In this document: piece after piece, positions 14,722-23,829 of the stretch
How positions within the stretch are numbered: position 1 is the first letter of the stretch
Layout of the letters: each line of letters opens with the position of its first letter
NCBI GenBank assembly: GCA_019118645.1
Contig: DWYN01000096.1
Span: 1 to 41,843 of the forward strand
Source: Candidatus Blautia excrementipullorum
Lineage (GTDB): Bacteria > Bacillota > Clostridia > Lachnospirales > Lachnospiraceae
Length of the DNA: 41,843 bases
Reading direction: 5' to 3'
Position numbers and translations under genes: made by a program
The notes under the pieces: model-generated
The model's database searches: none
The model's input: only the letters and a program-made list of their open reading frames with translations
Told to the model about the DNA's origin: nothing

Positions 14722-16968
14722 TTAATATATTTTCACGATATACGTATCATATGTCTCATCCTGGAACACAACCTGTCCAAGCTTTTTCAGCATATCGTCA
14801 TTCAGATTTTCCCCATATTTGCTTCTCTCACAGGAGCCCACAAAAATATAAGAAACGTCATATTCTTCCAGAAGCCCCTCCACCTGAGCTTCATCATTTG
14901 AAGTATAGATCGCTTCAATATCGGCAGCCTTTGCATTCAGATCACTTACATCGTTTCTCCAGAGCCATTCGTGGACATACCATCCCAGAATCGTGGGAAG
15001 TCCGGTCATTGCCGAAACTCTCTCGTACTCTGTATAGCTGTCTCCATTCGCCTCCAGAACCACCGGCGATCCTGTAATATGGCTCTTCAGCCACCGGATT
15101 CCCGCAGCGTCCTCCGGAAAATCTGTTTCCAGAAACGCAGTAGCGTTCAGCCCTTTATACTGGGAAGGATCCAGAACATTTCCAAACCACGCGTTCACGC
15201 TATTTCCAAAATATCCCCAGGTCCATACCAGAAGGAAAAGCGCCGTGCCGCCAGCAATCTTCAGTATTTTTTTACGAAAAACAGCCAGAAAGCGGAAAAT
15301 CACATAGGCCATTGTCATGGCAAACATAATGTAAGCCTGATAGGTGAGTTTAAACATGGTATTGGCTCTGGCATTTCCATTTTCGTAGATATCCCGTACA
15401 TATACCAGTTCCGGGATCAGAACCAGCCCAAGGGCGCAAAGTCCCATAATTACAGCAAACAGATCCGGAATTTTCAGAGATGCCAGAAAGCCGCACGGCG
15501 TCTTTTTTTTCAAAAGCCCGAGTTTCTGTACCAGAAGTACGGCTACAAAAGAAATCACCAGAGCCGCAGGAAGTCCCCACAGAATAAGCAGCTGATGCGG
15601 AAGAGAGTGATTTTTTGCAAGCGCCACTCCCTGTACCATCGTCTCAAACTGAAGCGTAAACGGCATGATTACAATTGTGGCGATTCCAAAAATTTCCACC
15701 GCCTGTGCTGAAGTAACGGCAAGGATCCATTTCCACTGGCCCTGGAACAGTACCATATTGGTAAACAGCACCACTCCTCCCGTCACCACAAAATAAATGA
15801 CAAAGTCCCAGTAATTTGTCCAGTGGAACATTCCCAGAAGAATACCGGCAAGAAGGAGGTGAGGCATCAGAAGCTGGCCGCTCCAGAATTTTCCCGGTTC
15901 CCCCTCTGTGGAAAACTGTTTCTTCCGGACAGTAACCGCCCATGCATAAAGAATTCCTATCAAAAGCAGGACAAACATGATATTTACCACATGAGCATGG
16001 AGATCTCCCAGCACAAAAGAATAGCATGGGAACTCATGAATCGTTTTATCATCTACGTCCGGATTATACCCGATATATCTGGTGGCGTCCGGGAACCAGT
16101 AGCTGTCCACTTCCTGCCCTGTAAGTTTCTGGATCAGAGGAATGATCTGCGCATACACCACGTAGTGCATATTTCCTGCAAGAGAAACTGATATGCCGGC
16201 CACCATTCCCGTTGCCGCCGGCAGAGCTCTTTTCCAACCCACCCGGAAATGTCCGAGCCGGTCTTTTGCCATCTGGTAAACCAGTGAGAACGGCAGTATA
16301 AACGCCAGTCCCGCCACAAAGGTCCGCATCAGGTTGTAGGTGATTTCCACCCTGCTTCCGGTAAGCTTTGTGAGAAACACAGCAAAATACTGGCCTCCGT
16401 AATAGTAATTGATATTTCCCTGTGAATACCATAAATCTACTGCCGGCAGAGTTTCACTCCGCATCATGGCTTCCATAAAACCATAGTCCATGAATTTTTC
16501 TGTCCCGTAAGCGGCAGGATGGAAGCCCGCCAGATAAGTCCAGAGAAGAAAGAAGGCAAAAAACAGAATTTCTTCCCAGTAGACAAGTTCCAGGTGATCC
16601 AGCGGCAGACATTCCACACCTTTTTTTCTCTGCCGGTACAGAGTAAATATACAGGCTGCTCCGCAGAAAACAGTCACTCCTATACATGCAGGCGCCGTAA
16701 AGCGAAGAATCTTTACCGAGACAAGAAACCATGTTAGAAATCCCGCGATAACGACCATCAGCACCTTTGAAAACATCCATCCTCTGTCGTCAAAGTTTCG
16801 GAAAAGCATACCGGCCAGAGGCATGGCAGCCGCACCCAGCACTGCAGCCAGCAGCCACCATGTCCAAAAAGTCCATACATCTCCCCGAAGCAGAAATCCG
16901 GAGAGAGCCAGAAGCAAAACAGCCGGGATCAGTTTTATGATTGTTTTTATTATGTTCTCACGTTTCAT
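14722..16968 (-). CDS. DUF2298 (Chlor_Arch_YYY-type) multi-spanning membrane protein
   Basis: A 748-residue integral membrane protein with more than a dozen hydrophobic segments and a soluble C-terminal domain of roughly 150 residues. The segment FMDYGFMEAMMRSETLPAVDLWYSQGNINYYYGGQ, with its acidic residues in the first large loop, is characteristic of DUF2298, a family thought to share the GT-C glycosyltransferase fold. The product may transfer a lipid-linked sugar to something outside the cell; substrate unknown. The start is placed at MKRENIIKTI because GGGAGA lies about 10 nt upstream. It overlaps the preceding membrane gene by 11 bp, so the two are coupled. The C-terminal domain resembles that of its neighbour. 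Confidence 0.82.
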   Translation of the reverse strand: MKRENIIKTIIKLIPAVLLLALSGFLLRGDVWTFWTWWLLAAVLGAAAMPLAGMLFRNFDDRGWMFSKVLMVVIAGFLTWFLVSVKILRFTAPACIGVTVFCGAACIFTLYRQRKKGVECLPLDHLELVYWEEILFFAFFLLWTYLAGFHPAAYGTEKFMDYGFMEAMMRSETLPAVDLWYSQGNINYYYGGQYFAVFLTKLTGSRVEITYNLMRTFVAGLAFILPFSLVYQMAKDRLGHFRVGWKRALPAATGMVAGISVSLAGNMHYVVYAQIIPLIQKLTGQEVDSYWFPDATRYIGYNPDVDDKTIHEFPCYSFVLGDLHAHVVNIMFVLLLIGILYAWAVTVRKKQFSTEGEPGKFWSGQLLMPHLLLAGILLGMFHWTNYWDFVIYFVVTGGVVLFTNMVLFQGQWKWILAVTSAQAVEIFGIATIVIMPFTLQFETMVQGVALAKNHSLPHQLLILWGLPAALVISFVAVLLVQKLGLLKKKTPCGFLASLKIPDLFAVIMGLCALGLVLIPELVYVRDIYENGNARANTMFKLTYQAYIMFAMTMAYVIFRFLAVFRKKILKIAGGTALFLLVWTWGYFGNSVNAWFGNVLDPSQYKGLNATAFLETDFPEDAAGIRWLKSHITGSPVVLEANGDSYTEYERVSAMTGLPTILGWYVHEWLWRNDVSDLNAKAADIEAIYTSNDEAQVEGLLEEYDVSYIFVGSCERSKYGENLNDDMLKKLGQVVFQDETYDTYIVKIY

Positions 16969-18931
16969 ATATTCGGATTCTCCCATCATCTGATTGATAT
17001 ACGAGCGGATAAAGTTCTTTAATTGTATCCTCTCTGCACTGCTCACCTTCAAACTCCATGCCTTCTTCATAAAGAATGTAGGTGATTTTTTCCTCTTTCA
17101 CCAGTTTTCGGACAGCCTCCTGGTCTGTGGACGTATAAATCTCAACGGCCTTTTCCGCACGCCCGTATGTATCATATCCGGCAGACCAGGCGTAGTAAGG
17201 CCATCCAAGATACATCATCGCCCCGGACATGGTCACTTCGTTCATACTGTACTCCGGAGTCAGAATAAGATCCGTACTGTCCAGATTGGCGGAGAGCCAT
17301 TCTGTCAGTGTACTTTCCATAAAAACAGTAACACGGTGACCCGGCCCGTTGTTTCTGAGAATAATTATAAAATCATAGACGCCGGTAACTGTAAGCGCAA
17401 ATGTCAAAATAACTGCGATTCCTCTTCCAGCCCATTTTCTCTGAAAGATCCTTACCACCGCCAGTGCCCAGAACATTGCGACGAAAGCATAGGAAATCAT
17501 AATATATTTGTGATTTACTGTAATGTCCGGTGTCAGCGAAATACAGAAGGCAAAGACAAGAGGAAACAGGAAGCTGATCAGTACAGCCCTCTGTATTCTT
17601 CTCCTGAGGAAAAAGAAGATCACAATCGCACCAAGGAAAAAAATACCGCTCATCTGAAGCAGGTACCATAAAACGCCGGCAATGCTTTTGTCCTCTGAGA
17701 GAAATCCCCAGTAAAAAGAAGTTTCCACAGCAGAACCCCTGATAAAAATTTTCGTCTGCAGCACAGAAAAAATCACGGCCACAACGGCGGTAATCAGATA
17801 GTCCAGTTTTCCGTCCGAAAAAACCGCAAACCCCATCAGTATCAGAAGGCCTCCGATTACCGCCGCTCCGTTCCAGAATGCCGTAAGTCCCAAAATCAGA
17901 CCGGCAGCCAGCGCCCCCTCAATATTCCGAAAACGCCAGGCTTCTTTTGTAAAAAAGCGTTCCCTCAGCCAGAGCGTGCCCCTTTCCTTATGAGAGCATC
18001 CGGCCTCCACCCAGTCCAGGTAAAACCACAGAACCAGAGATACCGTCAGAAGGCCAAAGGCCAAGTGCCTTTGATTCAGATATACGTTAAAGTTCCACAG
18101 CCCCCAATCTTCGTTTGGCGTATATCCGATAAATGCCGTATTTTCCGCAAGAACCTGCAGAAGATCCCCCGCTCTGAAATGTTCCAGCAAAAAGCGGAAA
18201 AATGTCAGTGAACTTCTGAAAAAGAAGAAGAAGACCGTGAGAAAGCCAGCCTTCCTGCTCCCGGTAATCCGCTGTGCAAGGCAGTACAGCAGCATGAGAA
18301 AGCCAAGCAGCGCAAAAACACTCATCAGGTTATATGCCACATCCAGCCGCAGCCCCATGTATTCCAGATTTCCTATAAGAAACTGAAACATGAAATGGTA
18401 TTTTACATCCTGACCTCCGAAATGCGGATACTGGGTAGGAAAATTATTGCCTCTGGAAAAAGAACGCATCATGGCCGTATGCGGGGCATAATCTCCGTAC
18501 ACCGTAAATCCGGAATACAGTACACCGTCTCTTATATAAAATACATAAAACATGATCCAGGTAAGAAAAAGCAGAAGGATCAGAAAAAACAGGCCTTCCC
18601 CCAGAATTTTTTTCCTTTCCTCCCTGTTCCCAGTTACATGAAAAATTCCGGAAAAAGATATCGAATTGCGTTTTTTCCTCCTCTTCCAGTAAATTACAGC
18701 CAGAAAAAAGACTGCAGCCGCCATAACAGCCAGGTTGGCCCAGAACAGCGGTTCCTCCTTTTCCAGGCATACACTCGCCAAAAATGCCAGCAAATAGGTC
18801 GTCCATCCAAATGCCAGAGTTCCTGCTCCAAAAGAAGCAGGCAAAAGAAGCCAAAGACGGGATTTTCCTGTCTTTGGCACAAATTCTTTTCCTACCAGAA
18901 ATATTAAAATAATATATATAATTCCAAGCAT
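16958..18931 (-). CDS. GT-C-like multi-spanning membrane protein, paralogue of the DUF2298 neighbour
   Basis: A 657-residue membrane protein with many hydrophobic helices. Its first large loop reads YGDYAPHTAMMRSFSRGNNFPTQ followed by FGGQDVKYHFMFQFLIGNLE, an arrangement parallel to the DUF2298 neighbour (acidic residue, then Y/W-rich motif, then membrane helix). The soluble C-terminal domain carries AEKAVEIYTSTDQEAVRKLVKEEKITYILYEEG, matching IEAIYTSNDEAQVEGLLEEYDVSYIFVG in the neighbour. This suggests ancient duplication and joint function, perhaps as two subunits or sequential glycosyltransferases. ATG at 18931 is preferred to GTG at 18937 because AGGAG lies 5 nt before the ATG. A promoter lies upstream. 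Confidence 0.78.
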   Translation of the reverse strand: MLGIIYIILIFLVGKEFVPKTGKSRLWLLLPASFGAGTLAFGWTTYLLAFLASVCLEKEEPLFWANLAVMAAAVFFLAVIYWKRRKKRNSISFSGIFHVTGNREERKKILGEGLFFLILLLFLTWIMFYVFYIRDGVLYSGFTVYGDYAPHTAMMRSFSRGNNFPTQYPHFGGQDVKYHFMFQFLIGNLEYMGLRLDVAYNLMSVFALLGFLMLLYCLAQRITGSRKAGFLTVFFFFFRSSLTFFRFLLEHFRAGDLLQVLAENTAFIGYTPNEDWGLWNFNVYLNQRHLAFGLLTVSLVLWFYLDWVEAGCSHKERGTLWLRERFFTKEAWRFRNIEGALAAGLILGLTAFWNGAAVIGGLLILMGFAVFSDGKLDYLITAVVAVIFSVLQTKIFIRGSAVETSFYWGFLSEDKSIAGVLWYLLQMSGIFFLGAIVIFFFLRRRIQRAVLISFLFPLVFAFCISLTPDITVNHKYIMISYAFVAMFWALAVVRIFQRKWAGRGIAVILTFALTVTGVYDFIIILRNNGPGHRVTVFMESTLTEWLSANLDSTDLILTPEYSMNEVTMSGAMMYLGWPYYAWSAGYDTYGRAEKAVEIYTSTDQEAVRKLVKEEKITYILYEEGMEFEGEQCREDTIKELYPLVYQSDDGRIRIYET

Positions 18932-18989
18932 TTCCACTCCTCAGTACTCTACGGAAAACTTCCTGATTTTTTCTTTGCTCATATTTCCC

Positions 18990-19017
18990 AGTATAACAAA
19001 ATTGATCCCCCAGGCAA
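18990..19017 (-). promoter_or_regulatory. Probable sigma-A promoter of the membrane-protein pair
   Basis: TTGCCT (19012-19017) and TATACT (18990-18995) on the minus strand with a 16-bp spacer, between cwlD and the first membrane gene. Confidence 0.5.
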
Positions 19018-19054
19018 ACCCCATTCCCGAAAAATTCTTCAGCTTTTCACTGAT

Positions 19055-19762
19055 TCACGAAACATTCTCTTTCCCTGCTGCCAGATATTCCTCTATCCCA
19101 TCAGCAACAGCTTCCGCTATCCTCCTCTGGTATTCCTCGGTCTGCAGCAGTGCGGCCTCCTCTGCATTTGTCATAAATCCACATTCCGCAATCACCAGTA
19201 CCGAAGAACTCCTTTTCAGCAGGTAATAGCTTCTATTGCCTTTTGCTGTCCTGCCGTTCTCAGCTCCCAAGGCTTCATTCATCCTTTTCTGGATGCATTC
19301 CGCCAGTTTTTTTCCCTCCCCGGAGCTCTCAAAATAAAAAATCTGGGGACCTTTTACCTGGGGATCCTCATAACTGTTCTGATGGATACTGACTGCCAGC
19401 AGCGGGTTCTCCTCGTCAATCAAGGCGATTCTTCTTTGAAGATCCTGAGCCTTTTTGTTGTCTGCCGATTCATCATAAAGTCCTTCATCTTTTTCTCTTG
19501 TCAGTATAACACGGTATCCTCTTTCCTCCAGAATTTTTTTCAGCTTCAGAGAAATTTCGAGATTAATTCCTTTTTCCTCCAGTCCTCCCACGCCTACCAT
19601 TCCGGGATCCTTGCCCCCGTGTCCGGGATCCACGATAATCGTCTCCGTCCCGTTCTGCCGGCTGCCCATTTCCACAGATACCTGCGCAGCCTGCCTGGAC
19701 AAAAAATAAAAGCTCACTAAAAGAAGGCAGGCCATGATCCATTCCATAACATGTTTCCGCAT
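19055..19762 (-). CDS. cwlD: Germination-specific N-acetylmuramoyl-L-alanine amidase CwlD
   Basis: CwlD strips the peptide from muramic acid during cortex synthesis so that PdaA can form muramic delta-lactam, which lytic enzymes need at germination. The 235-residue protein has an N-terminal signal-anchor helix (about 5-28), then the Amidase_3 zinc domain: IVDPGHGGKDPGMVG (first zinc His), INLEISLKLKKILEERGYRVILTR, LAVSIHQNSY (second zinc His), and the catalytic Glu in VLVIAECGFMTNAEEA. The start has GGAGG about 10 nt upstream. A mother-cell-type promoter candidate lies in front. Location after putP is not informative. Confidence 0.93.
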   Translation of the reverse strand: MRKHVMEWIMACLLLVSFYFLSRQAAQVSVEMGSRQNGTETIIVDPGHGGKDPGMVGVGGLEEKGINLEISLKLKKILEERGYRVILTREKDEGLYDESADNKKAQDLQRRIALIDEENPLLAVSIHQNSYEDPQVKGPQIFYFESSGEGKKLAECIQKRMNEALGAENGRTAKGNRSYYLLKRSSSVLVIAECGFMTNAEEAALLQTEEYQRRIAEAVADGIEEYLAAGKENVS

Positions 19763-19792
19763 CAGAATACATCCTCCGGCATATTCTTCTTT

Positions 19793-19824
19793 TAATATAT
19801 GTACTCCCGGAACTTCTTATTATG
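19793..19824 (-). promoter_or_regulatory. Possible sporulation-sigma promoter of cwlD
   Basis: CATATATTA (19793-19801) fits CATANNNTA, with CATAATA (19818-19824) 16 bp upstream as a weak sigma-E/K/G -35. The match is loose and rests partly on the known sporulation role of cwlD. Confidence 0.3.
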
Positions 19825-19851
19825 TCTCCGATATTTCCCGGAAAATAGTAA

Positions 19852-19891
19852 TCTCCGGGACAGATAGCTGTTTTCATATCTGTCCCGGAGA
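19852..19891 (-). terminator. Long hairpin after putP
   Basis: A perfect 15-bp stem (19852-19866 with 19877-19891) and 10-base loop lie just after the putP stop codon. The T-tract after it on the minus strand is poor (TTACTATTTT), so termination is likely but not certain. Confidence 0.6.
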
Positions 19892-19911
19892 CTCATATGT
19901 AATTTATAATT

Positions 19912-21477
19912 TTATTTTCCCGCTGCAAGATCAAATTCCTTCTGAATGTCCTTATCCGGCTCTTTTGTGCAAAGAGAGACCACCACGATGAAAATACAGG
20001 AGATGATAAATGCCGGGAACAGCTCGTAAATTCCCCAGATGCCGCCCATTGGACTAAGAAGATTTTTCCAGACAAATACAGAAATTCCTCCTGACAGCAT
20101 TCCGGCAATCGCACCCGGCCTGTTGATTCTCTTCCAGAAGAGTGAGAACAGCATAACCGGACCAAAGGTAGCTCCAAAACCAGCCCAGGCAAAAGATACC
20201 AGCGCAAAAATCACACTGTCCTCATCCCACGCAATTACAAGACCGATCAGAGCGATCAGGAGCAGCACAATTCTGGAGATGTTCATAACCTTTTTATCAT
20301 CCGCTTTTCCTTTTTTCAAAATACCCTCATAGATATTTTTTGAAAATGCAGAAGCCGCGATCAGAAGATAGGAGTCCGAAGAGCTGATGGTTGCCGCCAG
20401 AATTCCCGCCATAATGACACCGGCGAGTACTGCCGGAAGAAGATGCTGGGAAAGGACGATAAATACATTTTCAGCATCGCTGGCTGTGGCCAGAGACGCC
20501 TCTGTCGGAAACAGCGCACGGCCGATCACACCAATCATAACGGCTGCAAACAGAGAAATCACGCACCACACCGTAGCGATTCTCCTTGATTTTTTTAACT
20601 CCTCTTCCTTCCGGATTGCCATAAAGCGGAGAAGCACCTGGGGTACTCCGAAATATCCCAGTCCCCACGACAAAGTGGAGATGATTGTGAGGAAGCCATA
20701 CTTTCCGGCCTCTCCAAACTGTGCGGCGCCATTCGCCACCAGCTGCACGCCCTCGCTGTCTGTCTGCGGCGTTGCAATTCCTATAAAGCTTAAGAATCCC
20801 GGAATATCTCTCACATTGTCAAAGACAGCGCCGATTCCGCCTGCGGCTGTGGTTCCAAGAATCAAAATTGTCAAAAGCGCAATCACCATAACGACTGCCT
20901 GCATGAAGTCTGAGGCGCTCTCTGCAAGAAAGCCTCCGATAAACGTATAGACCACGACAAAAATCGCTCCTGCAATCATCATGGAGTGGTAGGATGCTCC
21001 AAACAGAGTGGAAAACAATTTTCCGCAGGTAACAAAACAGCTTGACGCATAAACTGTAAAGAATACCAGAATAAAAAGTGCTGAAATTCCCAGAATCACT
21101 TTATTTTTCTCGTGGAAACGGTTGCTGAGAAAATCCGGCACGGTGATAGCGTCCCCGGAGACCGCGGAATAACGGCGCAGTCTTTTGGCTACAATCAGCC
21201 AGTTTATGTAAGTACCTACGGCAAGACCGATGGCCGTCCATGCTGCATCGGCAATTCCGCACCAGTACGCCACTCCCGGAAGTCCCATAAGCAGCCATCC
21301 GCTCATATCAGATGCCTCCGCGCTCATGGCCGCAACCCAGGGTCCCAGAGAACGTCCGCCAAGGAAATAGTTTTCTGAATTCGCCTGGGCACGCTTTGCG
21401 AAATAAAGGCCAATGCCGATAACGACCAGCATATAGCATATCATCGCAATAAGAATTTTTAAGGTATCGCCTGACAT
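19912..21477 (-). CDS. putP: Sodium/proline symporter PutP
   Basis: Sodium:solute symporter (SSS family) importing proline with Na+. The 521-residue protein has about 13 membrane segments. Diagnostic PutP features are ENYFLGGRSLGPWVAAMSAEASDMSGWLLMGLPG in helices 1-2, TYINWLIVAKRLRRYS, SDFMQAVVMVIALL in the middle and GILAATISSSDSYLLIAASAFSKNIYEG, the conserved SSS motif with sodium-binding Ser residues. The open frame extends 39 codons upstream, but CAGGAGGAAAGAAA fixes the ATG used here. It has its own sigma-A promoter (21512-21540) and hairpin terminator, so it is monocistronic. Specificity for proline over other SSS substrates is by family resemblance. Confidence 0.93.
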   Translation of the reverse strand: MSGDTLKILIAMICYMLVVIGIGLYFAKRAQANSENYFLGGRSLGPWVAAMSAEASDMSGWLLMGLPGVAYWCGIADAAWTAIGLAVGTYINWLIVAKRLRRYSAVSGDAITVPDFLSNRFHEKNKVILGISALFILVFFTVYASSCFVTCGKLFSTLFGASYHSMMIAGAIFVVVYTFIGGFLAESASDFMQAVVMVIALLTILILGTTAAGGIGAVFDNVRDIPGFLSFIGIATPQTDSEGVQLVANGAAQFGEAGKYGFLTIISTLSWGLGYFGVPQVLLRFMAIRKEEELKKSRRIATVWCVISLFAAVMIGVIGRALFPTEASLATASDAENVFIVLSQHLLPAVLAGVIMAGILAATISSSDSYLLIAASAFSKNIYEGILKKGKADDKKVMNISRIVLLLIALIGLVIAWDEDSVIFALVSFAWAGFGATFGPVMLFSLFWKRINRPGAIAGMLSGGISVFVWKNLLSPMGGIWGIYELFPAFIISCIFIVVVSLCTKEPDKDIQKEFDLAAGK

Positions 21478-21511
21478 TTTCTTTCCTCCTGATTTAATAA
21501 AATAATTATAA

Positions 21512-21540
21512 ATTTTAACAGAAATTTCACAAGCTGTAAA
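21512..21540 (-). promoter_or_regulatory. Sigma-A promoter of putP
   Basis: TTTACA (21535-21540) and TAAAAT (21512-21517) on the minus strand with a 17-bp spacer and an extended TGT before the -10. Confidence 0.7.
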
Positions 21541-21580
21541 CCCCTGACTGCCAAAGCAGCCTGAATGAACGCTTTGCCGC

Positions 21581-21622
21581 AAAAATGCAGCCACAGGAGC
21601 TTCTTTCCCACGACTGCATTTT
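21581..21622 (-). terminator. Intrinsic terminator after the small helical gene
   Basis: On the minus strand AAAATGCAGTC pairs with GGCTGCATTTTT around a long loop; the 3' arm ends in TTTTT. It separates the 143-residue gene from putP. Confidence 0.75.
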
Positions 21623-21625
21623 CTT

Positions 21626-22057
21626 TTACAGATATGCCTTTAATTCTTCAATATTCTTTTCTTCAAATTTTTGTAAATCTTCCATCAGCTTCCGGACGCT
21701 CTTCTCGGTCTCTTTTTCGTATTGGTGAAGTTTTTTCACTGCATCGATAATTCCCATTGTGCTCCCGTTAATCAGCATTCCGGCAATGTTGGAAACAGAT
21801 CTGTCCTTCATAGTCTGCACATTTACCATCAGGTATGTTTTTACCTTGTCAAATGTCCCCAGCCCTTTTTCATCACAGCCGTTCTCGTTGAGCATCTGTC
21901 TTGCCTCTTTGTGGAATCTTTCATATCCTTCCAGATGTTTCTGAAGAAAATCCTGAAAATCCGTATCCTCGGTGATCTCTATCAGCTGTTTCAGAGTTTC
22001 TGTTCCCATCTGTGAATTCTGGTAGATAAAATTCAGCAGTTCTGTATTTGCGTTCAT
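21626..22057 (-). CDS. Small all-helical protein of unknown function (ferritin-like appearance)
   Basis: I do not recognise a named family with certainty. The 143-residue product is predicted nearly all-helical and soluble, with four amphipathic stretches: TELLNFIYQNSQMGTETLKQLIEIT, FQDFLQKHLEGYERFHKEARQML, KVKTYLMVNVQTMKDRSVSNIAGMLINGSTMGIIDAVKKL and a charged C-terminal helix. EGYERFH recalls the ExxxxH spacing of ferritin-like and DUF2383-type bundles, but a full metal site is not seen. The start at MNANTELL has AAAGGAG upstream; an in-frame ATG 13 codons earlier lacks one. It sits where sigG follows sigE in Bacillus, but is unrelated to sigG. Confidence 0.7.
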   Translation of the reverse strand: MNANTELLNFIYQNSQMGTETLKQLIEITEDTDFQDFLQKHLEGYERFHKEARQMLNENGCDEKGLGTFDKVKTYLMVNVQTMKDRSVSNIAGMLINGSTMGIIDAVKKLHQYEKETEKSVRKLMEDLQKFEEKNIEELKAYL

Positions 22058-22152
22058 GGCATTTACTCCTTTTTTCTTTAGTATGCGCTTTTTCACAGAA
22101 TTTATTTATTCAGTTTCTGCTGTCCGGGAAATTTCGAAAACAGTCAGCTCTT

Positions 22153-22884
22153 TCACTCATATTTTACAATTTCTTTTTTCAGTCTTTTCATAATTCTCTT
22201 CTCCAGTCTGGAGATATAGGACTGAGAAATCCCGAGAAGATCCGCCACCTCTTTTTGTGTTTTCTCCTTACCTTCCGCGCTGCTTAGGCCAAACCGGAGC
22301 TTAATGATCGTCTGTTCTCTGGGCGACAGCTTATTAATCGCTTTTCCCAGAAGAGTAATTTCCACTTCATCCTCCAGCCTGCGGGAAATCACGTCCTCAT
22401 CGGTTCCCAGAATATCTGACAGCAGCAGCTCATTGCCGTCCCAGTCAACATTCAGGGGTTCATCAATGGAAACCTCCATCTTTGTTTTGCTGTTCCGTCT
22501 GAGATACATTAATATTTCATTCTCAATGCATCGGGAGGCGTACGTTGCCAGCTTAATATTTTTCACAGGGTTGAAAGTATTTATGGCTTTGATCAGCCCT
22601 ATGGTGCCAATCGATATCAGATCCTCCACACCTACTCCCGTATTATCAAATTTCTTTGCAATGTATACCACCAGTCTCAGATTGTGTTCAATCAAAATAG
22701 CCCGCGCCTCTTTTTCCTGATCTGTTCCAAGCTTACTGATCACATAAGCCTCTCTCTGCGGTTCCAGCGGCGCCGGAAGAATGTCATTTCCACCAATATA
22801 ATACAGTTCTTTCGGTCTTGAAAAAACAAGTCTCTGAAAAATCTGAAACGGATAACAATTTGCTCCTGCTGCTGATCTGCTCAT
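22153..22884 (-). CDS. sigE: RNA polymerase sporulation sigma factor E, pro-form
   Basis: First mother-cell sigma factor, made as inactive pro-sigma-E and processed by SpoIIGA after septation. The 243-residue protein keeps a hydrophobic pro-sequence of about 28 residues ending at [10 protein letters not shown], aligning with the Bacillus cleavage region EVYYIGG. Region 2 is nearly identical to Bacillus ([63 protein letters not shown]). Region 4 ends in the helix-turn-helix [38 protein letters not shown] precedes ATG. It starts 13 bp after spoIIGA and shares its promoter. Confidence 0.97.
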   Translation of the reverse strand: MSRSAAGANCYPFQIFQRLVFSRPKELYYIGGNDILPAPLEPQREAYVISKLGTDQEKEARAILIEHNLRLVVYIAKKFDNTGVGVEDLISIGTIGLIKAINTFNPVKNIKLATYASRCIENEILMYLRRNSKTKMEVSIDEPLNVDWDGNELLLSDILGTDEDVISRRLEDEVEITLLGKAINKLSPREQTIIKLRFGLSSAEGKEKTQKEVADLLGISQSYISRLEKRIMKRLKKEIVKYE

Positions 22885-22897
22885 AAAGTGCCCCCTC

Positions 22898-23746
22898 CTA
22901 TTGCAATAATCTGGAATTTAAAAGTACTTTGTACTCCTTTCCCAAAGCGGAGGGTTCAAAAGCCAGGGCAAACACCGGACCGGAAATACGAACCACTTCT
23001 CTGGGAGTGTAAATACAAAGATTCTCGAGCGTAACCGCTAAAATCAGACATTCCGCACTGCCCACCGTACGGCAGGAAAGGTAGCGGGGCCTTAAAGCGG
23101 CAATCTCTGTACTTTTCAGCTCCCCTGGATTCTCTTTCAGGTGTTTCAGCTTGTCTACCAATTCTCCTGACAGTATTGTCTCCAAAAGTTCCGGCTCTGC
23201 AATGGAAACCGGTTCGCCGCTTAACGGATCTGACAGTACATTTCCCGTGTCATAGAATCCGTAGGCGTTCTGTACTTTTCCCTGCCAGGACAGGGTTATC
23301 GGATAAATATTTTTTCTGCGGGCCCGCACAGAATCTGCAAAACAGACAGCCGCGCTTATTCCCATATAGGTACCGAAAGCAAACAGAAAAAACGTCCGCC
23401 AATTCAGCCTGCCTCCGGCAGCGGCTTCCCAGAATCCTCCCGCCAGAAACGCGGTCAGGTACAGCATGGTGACTGCCTTCAGCAGCAGCCCGCTCTTTTT
23501 TATTCCATAAGCGATTCTTATCATCCCTGCAGCACAGGCTCCATGCAGCAGAACGAAAATCAGCGGGCTTTCTTCTATGGGTATACAGAGAATGAAACAG
23601 GAAAAAAGAGCGCCTGTGACCGCCGCTGCAAAGCATCTCCTGCCATTGCCCTTCAGTCTCAGAATACTTCCCAGTATCCTGAGAAGGATATAGTCCATCA
23701 GAAGATTCGCCGCAAAGACCACATCTATGTAGATCTCTCCAGACAT
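22898..23746 (-). CDS. spoIIGA: Sigma-E processing peptidase SpoIIGA
   Basis: Membrane-bound aspartic protease that removes the pro-sequence of sigma-E in the mother cell when signalled by SpoIIR from the forespore. The 282-residue protein has an N-terminal half of five membrane helices (about 5-130) and a soluble C-terminal half with the catalytic motif YDTGNVL (D166-T167-G168-N169). PLSGEPVSI and a late hydrophobic [25 protein letters not shown] segment complete the retropepsin-like domain. The ATG is preceded by AGGGGG and seven T. The spoIIGA-sigE order is that of all spore-forming Firmicutes. Confidence 0.95.
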   Translation of the reverse strand: MSGEIYIDVVFAANLLMDYILLRILGSILRLKGNGRRCFAAAVTGALFSCFILCIPIEESPLIFVLLHGACAAGMIRIAYGIKKSGLLLKAVTMLYLTAFLAGGFWEAAAGGRLNWRTFFLFAFGTYMGISAAVCFADSVRARRKNIYPITLSWQGKVQNAYGFYDTGNVLSDPLSGEPVSIAEPELLETILSGELVDKLKHLKENPGELKSTEIAALRPRYLSCRTVGSAECLILAVTLENLCIYTPREVVRISGPVFALAFEPSALGKEYKVLLNSRLLQ

Positions 23747-23796
23747 AAAAAAAGCCCCCTATGACCTGTCAATCCTTCACTTTGGTAAGTGAGTTC

Positions 23797-23829
23797 ATTA
23801 TAGGCGATAGGGGGTGCGTATTTTGTCAA
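23797..23829 (-). promoter_or_regulatory. Spo0A-type promoter of spoIIGA-sigE with 21-bp spacing
   Basis: Perfect TTGACA (23824-23829) and TATAAT (23797-23802) on the minus strand are separated by 21 bp. Bacillus subtilis spoIIG has a similarly over-long 22-bp spacer and is activated by Spo0A~P. TTTGACA over the -35 is a one-mismatch reverse 0A box. A second one-mismatch 0A box, TGTCGGA (23866-23872), lies near -80, similar to the distal site in Bacillus. Direct Spo0A control is inferred. Confidence 0.75.

Noticed and set aside
18941-18982. A 13-codon leader peptide overlapping the ribosome site of the membrane gene
   Set aside because: Its ATG would fall at or next to the predicted transcription start, so it would be leaderless; no regulatory codon pattern is visible.
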